From Rhizobium lentis (GTDB lineage: Bacteria > Pseudomonadota > Alphaproteobacteria > Rhizobiales > Rhizobiaceae): a DNA stretch of 64,000 nt. Position 1 is the stretch's first letter. The number at the start of each line of letters is the position of its first letter. Below the pieces are notes generated by a model. That model had not been told where the DNA came from and did no database searches. It saw only the letters and a program-made list of their open reading frames with translations. The position numbers and the translations under genes were made by a program. This document shows positions 58,436 through 64,000 of the stretch, piece after piece. The DNA lies in the NCBI RefSeq assembly GCF_017352135.1, contig NZ_CP071454.1, forward strand, positions 248,001-312,000, in the 5' to 3' direction.

Positions 58436-60379
58436 TTAACTTGCCTGTTTGACGCGCATGTACCATTCGACAAGGCGCCGAACCTGCCGTTCCGTGTAAC
58501 CTCGCGCGGCCATGCGCGAGACGAATTCGCTATGCTTCTTTTCTGTTTCCGAATCCTTCTTCGATCCGAAGGAAATGACCGGCAAAAGATCTTCGACCTG
58601 CGAGAACATACGCTTCTCGATGACTTCCCGGATCTTCTCGTAGCTCGTCCATGACGGATTTTTTCCGCCGTTGGCTGCCCGCGATCTCAGCGAGAACTTG
58701 ACGATTTCGTTGCGGAAATCCTTCGGATTGGCGATTCCCGCCGGCTTTTCGATCTTCGTCAGCTCCTGATTGAGGAGCTCACGGTCGAGAAGCTGACCAG
58801 TATCGGGATCCTTGAAGTCCACATCTTCGATCCAGGCGTCGGCATAATCTACATAGCGGTCGAACAGATTCTGTCCGTAGTCCGCATAGGATTCAAGATA
58901 GGCCTTCTGAATCTCATTGCCAATGAACTCTGCGTAACGCGGCGCAAGATCGGCCTTGATGAATTCGAGATAACGCTTTTCAACGTCGTCCGGAAATTGC
59001 TCGCGACGGATCGCTTGTTCCAGCACATACATCAGATGGACGGGATCGGCGCCGATATCCGTGGTGTCGTGATTGAAGGTGGAGGCGAGCACCTTGAAAG
59101 CGAAGCGGGTCGATATCCCGTCCATGCCTTCGTCGATGCCGGCGGCATCCCGGTATTCCTGGACGCTGCGGGCGCGCGGATCACTTTCCTTCAGACTTTC
59201 ACCGTCATAGGTGCGCATCTTCGAGAAGAACGTCGAATTTTCATGCTTGCGCAGACGCGAAAGGACGGAGAAACGCGCTAGCATTTCGAGCGTTGCCGGG
59301 GCGCATGGTGCATCCGCCAGTTCCGATCCCTCGATCAGCTTTTCGTAGATCTTCTGTTCTTCCGTCACCCTGAGGCAATAGGGCACTTTGATCACGCAGA
59401 TACGGTCGATGAAGGCTTCATTGTTCTTGTTGGCCTTGAAGGTCTGCCACTCCGCCTCGTTCGAATGAGCAAGGACGATGCCCGAGAAGGGTATCGCGCC
59501 GATATTTTCGGAGCCGATATAGTTGCCCTCCTGCGTTGCCGTCAGCAGCGGATGCAGCATCTTGATCGGCGCCTTGAACATCTCGACGAATTCGAGGATG
59601 CCCTGATTGGCGCGGTTAAGCCCGCCCGAATAGCTGTAGGCGTCGGGATCGTTCTGGGAATAAGTCTCCAACTTGCGGATATCGACCTTGCCGACCAGCG
59701 AGGAAATATCCTGATTGTTCTCGTCACCGGGCTCGGTCTTGGCGATGGCGATCTGACGCAATCGCGAAGGTTGTATCCTGACGACGCGGAAGCGGGAAAT
59801 ATCGCCGCCGAAATCGTCGAGCCGCTTCAGGCACCACGGGCTCATCAATCCGCTCAGGCGCCGCGGCGGAATTCCGTACTGCTCCTGCAGAAGCGAGCCC
59901 ATCGTCTCCGGATCGAAGAGGTTGAGCGGGCTTTCGAACACGGGGCTGATCTCCTCACCCGCCTTCAGCACGTAGATTGGATGAACCTCCATCAGCTGCT
60001 TCAGCCGCTCCGCCAGCGACGACTTGCCGCCGCCGACCGGGCCGAGCAGATAAAGAATCTGCTTGCGCTCCTCGAGCCCCTGCGCCGCATGCCGAAAGAA
60101 GGAGACGATGCGTTCGATTGTCTCTTCCATGCCGTGAAAACCGGCAAAGGCCGGATAAACCCGGATGGTCCTGTTCATGAAGATCCTGCCGAGGCGCGCG
60201 TCCCTGGCAGTGTCCACCATTTGCGGTTCGCCTATTGCAGCGAGCAGACGCTCGGTCGCGTTGGCATAGGCAATCGGATCGGTTTTGCAGAGATTGAGAT
60301 ACTCCGAAACCGACATGTCGCTTTCGCGGCGTGCTTCATAACTGCGGGTAAACGCATCGAATACGGATTCACTCAGCAT
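58436..60379 (-). CDS. prkA: PrkA family serine protein kinase (YeaG-like)
   Basis: The 647-residue protein has the PrkA AAA domain first: Walker A GPVGGGKSS (residues 113-121) and the related segments FAGFHGMEETIERIVSFFRHAAQGLEERKQILYLLG upstream and AIPFSGIVLAHSNEAEW later. The C-terminal half is the PrkA kinase-like part (about residues 400-640). YeaG of E. coli is a stress-linked kinase induced on nitrogen limitation (established). It heads the operon with yeaH- and spoVR-like genes. The start at 60379 has GGAGGTCC six bases ahead. The 400 bases upstream hold no gene but a run of hairpins. Confidence 0.95.
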   Translation of the reverse strand: MLSESVFDAFTRSYEARRESDMSVSEYLNLCKTDPIAYANATERLLAAIGEPQMVDTARDARLGRIFMNRTIRVYPAFAGFHGMEETIERIVSFFRHAAQGLEERKQILYLLGPVGGGKSSLAERLKQLMEVHPIYVLKAGEEISPVFESPLNLFDPETMGSLLQEQYGIPPRRLSGLMSPWCLKRLDDFGGDISRFRVVRIQPSRLRQIAIAKTEPGDENNQDISSLVGKVDIRKLETYSQNDPDAYSYSGGLNRANQGILEFVEMFKAPIKMLHPLLTATQEGNYIGSENIGAIPFSGIVLAHSNEAEWQTFKANKNNEAFIDRICVIKVPYCLRVTEEQKIYEKLIEGSELADAPCAPATLEMLARFSVLSRLRKHENSTFFSKMRTYDGESLKESDPRARSVQEYRDAAGIDEGMDGISTRFAFKVLASTFNHDTTDIGADPVHLMYVLEQAIRREQFPDDVEKRYLEFIKADLAPRYAEFIGNEIQKAYLESYADYGQNLFDRYVDYADAWIEDVDFKDPDTGQLLDRELLNQELTKIEKPAGIANPKDFRNEIVKFSLRSRAANGGKNPSWTSYEKIREVIEKRMFSQVEDLLPVISFGSKKDSETEKKHSEFVSRMAARGYTERQVRRLVEWYMRVKQAS

Positions 60380-60785
60380 GGGACCTCCATTAAGGTTATG
60401 CCGCAGGCTCTAAGCCGTATAACCATCGAGATGGCCACGGCGTTCCTAAGAATCAATAGTTTCGTAGGTATATTCCACGCTGACCGGCGGTTTGTGGCAA
60501 TGCACAAAATTGTGCATGCACCGGTATTTTTTTTACTCCACGAAACTGTTTCTTATTGTAGTTGAGAAAAGGGTCCTCGCGATATCAGCACATTTAGCGA
60601 CGTGACATGCACGTTAAAAAGGTGTGCAATAGCGCCCGTGATTCGAGCCATGGAAAATCGGCGATTTCCCGCCGGTGAGAGCAAGCCGGCTCCGACTGTG
60701 GGGCAGCGAGCGCCAGCCCTGCAGGATGGAACCGGGTGAACGTCACCGCCCGCCCGGTTTATCCCGATCACGCGCTTCCCGGCTC
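60380..60785. other. Intergenic region with three successive hairpins
   Basis: Between prkA (start 60379) and the VOC gene (stop 60786) are three hairpins: GCCGG (60671-60675) with CCGGC (60686-60690); GGGGC around 60699 with GCCCT at 60716; and ACCGGG (60731-60736) with CCCGGT (60753-60758), enclosing GGTGA-ACG-TCACC. The set may terminate the VOC transcript or serve the prkA 5'UTR. An AT-rich stretch near 60520-60570 could hold the prkA promoter. No gene is seen. Confidence 0.45.
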
Positions 60786-61262
60786 TCAGCCGTTGAACGC
60801 TTTCTCCAGCGCTGCCACATCGATCTTGACCATGCCGAGCATGACCTCGGTGACGCGCTTTGCCCGCTCGTGGTCGCTGTCGGCGACCATTTCAGAAAGT
60901 ATACGCGGCACGATCTGCCAGGAAAGACCCCAGCGATCCCGAAGCCAGCCGCAGGCCTCCGGCGTGCCGCCATTGGCGAGGAAGGCATCCCATATCCGGT
61001 CGATCTCCGCCTGGCTTTCCAAAAGGATGGCGATCGAGAAGGAATGGTTGAAGCTGTCGAGCGGACCAGCCTTCATCGCCAGGAAGGCTTGGTCGCCGAG
61101 CGTGAACTCGATCAGTTCGACGCTGCCGGGAGGCCCGCTCGGCGTTTCCGCCGGCAATATAGTGGTGCGGCCGATCCTGGAATCCGGAATGATCGACACG
61201 TAGAATTCAACGGCTTCGCGCGCTTGCTCCGCGAACCAGAGATTTGAAACGACCTGCGGCAT
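60786..61262 (-). CDS. VOC family protein (PhnB/glyoxalase-like)
   Basis: The 158-residue protein is a single PhnB-type vicinal-oxygen-chelate domain: LWFAEQAREAVEFYVSIIPDSRI at the start, LIEFTLGDQAFLAMKAGPLDSFNHSFSIAIL in the middle, and GLSWQIVPRILSEMVAD near the end. Members include 3-demethylubiquinone methyltransferase-like proteins but their activity is mostly unknown; the metal-ligand histidine is in FNHSFSIAI. ATG 61262 has AAGGAGG 8 bases ahead, better than 61313. Stand-alone, upstream of prkA. Confidence 0.9.
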   Translation of the reverse strand: MPQVVSNLWFAEQAREAVEFYVSIIPDSRIGRTTILPAETPSGPPGSVELIEFTLGDQAFLAMKAGPLDSFNHSFSIAILLESQAEIDRIWDAFLANGGTPEACGWLRDRWGLSWQIVPRILSEMVADSDHERAKRVTEVMLGMVKIDVAALEKAFNG

Positions 61263-61498
61263 AAGACAGCCTCCTTGTTGGCGAGTACCCCGGACTCCCG
61301 TCCGATGCTTCAAGGACGTCTTATCGGAGCCGGCGCCGACAAGCTGCGATCGGAATATTTTCGCCGCTTACCTGCGCGACGATCGCAGCCGCACCCGGCG
61401 GCGGCCTTGCCGCCGGTATCCGTCGGCAACGGTGACTCAGGAATGAAAGCAGAACATCATTTCTGGTCTTTCCCTCCCGAATCACTACATTACGCGCC

Positions 61499-63976
61499 AT
61501 GAGCAATAATTTCGACGATATTCCCTTCTTCGACGAAGAGCCGGGCGAAGCAGCGCGCAAGCCGCAACCGTCTGTCGCAGCGGCCGGAAGGCCCGCCGCC
61601 GCCGGCGGCATCGCCGCCCGCGCCATGGCGGCGCGCGACGGCGGCAAGCGGCCGGATTATCTGGCAGGCCTCAATCCCGAGCAGACGGAAGCCGTCGAAA
61701 CGCTTGAGGGTCCGGTGCTCGTGCTTGCCGGCGCCGGCACCGGCAAGACGCGTGTGCTGACGACCCGCATCGCCCATATCCTCAATACGGGCCGCGCCTT
61801 CCCTTCGCAGATCCTCGCCGTCACCTTCACCAACAAGGCCGCCCGCGAGATGAAGGAGCGCATCGCGCTGCTCGTCGGCGGCGCCGTCGAAGGCATGCCG
61901 TGGCTCGGCACCTTCCACTCGATCGGCGTCAAGCTGCTGCGCCGCCATGCCGAACTCGTCGGCCTGAGCTCCGATTTCACCATTCTCGATACCGACGACG
62001 TCGTCCGCCTGATCAAACAGTTGATCCAGGCCGAGGGCCTCGACGACAAGCGCTGGCCGGCCAAGCAATTCGCCGGCATGATCGACACCTGGAAGAACAA
62101 GGGCCTCGGCCCGGCCGATATTCCCGAGGGCGACGCTCGCGCCTTTGCCAACGGCCGCGGCCGCGATCTCTATTTCGCCTATCAGGCGCGCCTCTCGACG
62201 CTGAATGCCTGCGATTTCGGCGACCTGCTGATGCATCCGATCGCGATCTTCCGTAAGAACCCGGATCTCTTGAAGGAATATCACGGCAGATTCCGCTATA
62301 TCCTCGTCGACGAATACCAGGACACCAACACCGCGCAATATATGTGGCTGAGGCTGCTGGCCCAGCGCGCCAAAGGAGAGCCGCAGAACGTCTGCTGCGT
62401 CGGCGACGACGACCAGTCGATCTATGGCTGGCGCGGCGCCGAGGTCGACAATATCCTGCGCTTCGAGAAGGATTTCCCCGGCGCCAGGGTCATCAAGCTT
62501 GAGCGCAACTACCGTTCGACCGAACATATCCTTGGTGCCGCCGCCCATCTGATCGCCCACAATGAAGGCCGCTTGGGCAAGACACTGTTCACCGACCGCG
62601 CCGACCCCGATGACGTCAAGGTGCAGGTCCACGCCTCCTGGGATTCGGAGGAGGAGGCCCGCGCCATCGGCGAGGAGATCGAGCAGCTCCAGCGCCAAAA
62701 GCATCTGTTGAACGACATGGCGATCCTGGTGCGCGCCTCCTTCCAGATGCGTGAATTCGAAGACCGCTTCGTCACCCTTGGCCTCAACTACCGCGTCATC
62801 GGTGGCCCGCGTTTCTACGAGCGCCTCGAAATCCGCGACGCCATGGCCTATTTCCGGCTCGTCGCACAGCCGGCCGACGACCTCGCCTTCGAGCGCATCA
62901 TCAATACACCCAAGCGCGGCCTCGGCGACACGACGGTACGCGCGCTGCACGATTATGCGCGCGCTCGCGACATCCCCATGCTTGCGGCAGCGGCCGACAT
63001 CATCGAAACGGACGAGCTGAAGCCGAAGGCGCGAAAGGCCCTTTTCGACGTGATTCAATCTTTCCGCCGATGGCAGGAACTGCTTGAAAATACACCGCAT
63101 ACCGAACTTGCCGAGCAGATCCTCGAAGAGTCCAGCTATACCGACATGTGGAAGAACGATAAGAGCGCGGAAGCGCCCGGCCGCCTCGAAAACTTGAAGG
63201 AACTGATCCGCTCGATGGAAAGCTTCGAGTCGATGCGCGGTTTCCTCGAGCACGTCTCGCTGGTCATGGACGCCGAGACCAATGAGAATCTCGACGCCGT
63301 CTCGATCATGACGCTGCACTCCGCCAAGGGCCTGGAATTCGACACCGTCTTTCTCCCTGGCTGGGAGGAAGGCCTGTTCCCGCACCAGCGCTCGCTCGAT
63401 GAGAGCGGCCGCGCCGGCCTTGAGGAAGAGCGCCGCCTCGCCTATGTCGGCATCACCCGCGCCAAGCGCCGCTGCCACATCTGGTTCGTTTCCAACCGCC
63501 GCATTCACGGCCTCTGGCAATCGACCCTGCCTTCGCGCTTCCTCGACGAACTGCCGGAAACCCATGTCGAGGTCGCCGAGATGGAGCAGAGCTATGGCGG
63601 TTACGGCCGCGGCGGCTACGGTCAGTCCCGCTTCGACAAGGCCGAGCCCTTTGCCAATTCCTATTCCACCCCCGGCTGGAAACGTGCCCAGGCCAATAAG
63701 ACCGACGCCACCCGCGACAATTGGGGCACCCGCTCCGGCCACGCGGTGGAACGCATCGGCTACGGCGAAAGCGGCCCGAAGGGACGAACGATCGAAGGCG
63801 AGCTGGTGGCGAAATCGACGTCGTCGGAGCCGTCGCGCTTCACCCTCGGCGACCGCGTGTTCCACCTGAAGTTCGGCAACGGCAATATCACCGGCATCGA
63901 AGGCAACAAGCTGACGATCGATTTCGATCGCGCGGGGCAGAAGCGGGTGCTGGACGGCTTCGTCGAGCGCGTGTGA
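61499..63976 (+). CDS. uvrD: UvrD/PcrA-type DNA helicase
   Basis: The 825-residue protein is a superfamily 1A 3'-5' helicase of nucleotide excision and mismatch repair. Motifs are in order: Walker A AGAGTGKT (77-84), motif Ia VTFTNKAAREMKER, motif II VDEYQDTN, motif III GDDDQSIYGWRGA, motif IV ERNYRS, motif V SIMTLHSAKGLEFDTVFLPGWEEGLFPH and motif VI RRLAYVGITRAKRR. The N-terminal 50 residues are a low-complexity Ala/Gly-rich extension. After motif VI there is a Tyr/Gly-rich linker (YGGYGRGGYGQ) and a Tudor-like tail (FTLGDRVFHLKFGNGNITGIEGNKLTIDF), as in UvrD/PcrA, where it contacts RNA polymerase. Stop at 63974-63976; complete. Confidence 0.96.
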   Translation: MSNNFDDIPFFDEEPGEAARKPQPSVAAAGRPAAAGGIAARAMAARDGGKRPDYLAGLNPEQTEAVETLEGPVLVLAGAGTGKTRVLTTRIAHILNTGRAFPSQILAVTFTNKAAREMKERIALLVGGAVEGMPWLGTFHSIGVKLLRRHAELVGLSSDFTILDTDDVVRLIKQLIQAEGLDDKRWPAKQFAGMIDTWKNKGLGPADIPEGDARAFANGRGRDLYFAYQARLSTLNACDFGDLLMHPIAIFRKNPDLLKEYHGRFRYILVDEYQDTNTAQYMWLRLLAQRAKGEPQNVCCVGDDDQSIYGWRGAEVDNILRFEKDFPGARVIKLERNYRSTEHILGAAAHLIAHNEGRLGKTLFTDRADPDDVKVQVHASWDSEEEARAIGEEIEQLQRQKHLLNDMAILVRASFQMREFEDRFVTLGLNYRVIGGPRFYERLEIRDAMAYFRLVAQPADDLAFERIINTPKRGLGDTTVRALHDYARARDIPMLAAAADIIETDELKPKARKALFDVIQSFRRWQELLENTPHTELAEQILEESSYTDMWKNDKSAEAPGRLENLKELIRSMESFESMRGFLEHVSLVMDAETNENLDAVSIMTLHSAKGLEFDTVFLPGWEEGLFPHQRSLDESGRAGLEEERRLAYVGITRAKRRCHIWFVSNRRIHGLWQSTLPSRFLDELPETHVEVAEMEQSYGGYGRGGYGQSRFDKAEPFANSYSTPGWKRAQANKTDATRDNWGTRSGHAVERIGYGESGPKGRTIEGELVAKSTSSEPSRFTLGDRVFHLKFGNGNITGIEGNKLTIDFDRAGQKRVLDGFVERV

Positions 63977-64000
63977 TCTTGCGGCGAGCGGGAACCCTCA

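Noticed and set aside
60671..60758. Cobalamin or FMN riboswitch
   Set aside because: Some motifs (GGTGAGA, ACTGTG, GCGAGC) recall these riboswitches, but the order and several conserved boxes do not fit and no suitable gene follows. Left as a hairpin cluster.
61490..63865. 791-codon open frame on the minus strand
   Set aside because: It lies entirely opposite uvrD, whose helicase motifs are intact. The frame is long only because high-GC codon bias makes few stops in the antisense strand; its product (Asp/Gly/Ala/His-rich) has no domain.
1..64000. CRISPR array, prophage, insertion sequence, tRNA or rRNA
   Set aside because: No regularly spaced repeats, integrase, transposase or phage structural genes, and no tRNA or rRNA-like sequence was recognised. 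The only stable RNA found is tmRNA.

Overview
The window reads as chromosomal DNA of an alphaproteobacterium of the Rhizobium/Agrobacterium group. The evidence is: a circularly permuted two-piece tmRNA gene with the tag ANDNYAEARLAA, placed just before the alpha-type ClpXP adaptor sspB; RIME-like and other palindromic intergenic repeats familiar from Rhizobium; many LysR, MocR, HxlR and Rrf2 regulators beside small oxidoreductases; a stand-alone flagellin; and high GC with dense, mostly leaderless operons. I see no prophage, transposase, CRISPR array, tRNA or rRNA.

Layout. 1-10 kb: end of an MFS transporter; a redox-type HxlR regulator divergent from a qorB-like quinone reductase; pdxJ; a MerR regulator with an added LuxR-like C-terminus; a RecD-like helicase; a LysR regulator divergent from an AhpD-like/SDR/cupin operon; and an MscS channel fused to a cyclic-nucleotide domain. 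9.7-12.2 kb: an Rrf2 regulator, then a secreted Yx(FWY)xxD protein, an ECF sigma factor and its anti-sigma factor. 12.1-13.8 kb: a cobalt-type nitrile hydratase operon. 14-17.4 kb: an SDR-DoxX fusion, a DUF2269 protein, a frameshifted LysE exporter and an aldo/keto reductase. 17.5-20.2 kb: ilvI-ilvH behind an attenuator with an 18-residue Ile/Val-rich leader peptide. 20.3-27.3 kb: a HerA-like ATPase, a DapA-family enzyme, a LysE exporter, a MocR regulator, and miaA/serB head to head with overlapping start codons. 27.4-32.8 kb: thyA-folA-hflK-hflC-degP, with the degP signal peptide displaced by an apparent frameshift. 32.9-34.5 kb: ssrA, sspB, a DUF4169 protein and a ribbon-helix-helix protein. 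34.6-47 kb: a giant AsmA protein, an FAD-linked dehydrogenase, aldo/keto reductase and NmrA enzymes with LysR and AraC regulators, and an AbrB-type membrane protein. 47-57 kb: an OmpA lipoprotein, an orphan flagellin, an RND efflux pair and a membrane-anchored nucleotide cyclase. 55.6-60.4 kb: the prkA-yeaH-spoVR stress operon. 60.8-64 kb: a VOC protein and a UvrD/PcrA helicase.

Three observations look most worth following. First, a 15-bp palindrome GGAYAT-N3-ATRTCC occurs both upstream of the Rrf2 gene and upstream of the AhpD operon, which suggests an uncharacterised Rrf2 regulon. Second, the C-terminal ClpX-docking-like tail of SspB (VVSLDSFRKKQ) is echoed at the N-terminus of the adjacent DUF4169 protein (IINLRQFRKKQ), beside ssrA. 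Third, the ilv leader attenuator has all its parts visible. Two probable single-base frameshifts (LysE near 16.13 kb, degP near 28.97 kb) need read-level confirmation.
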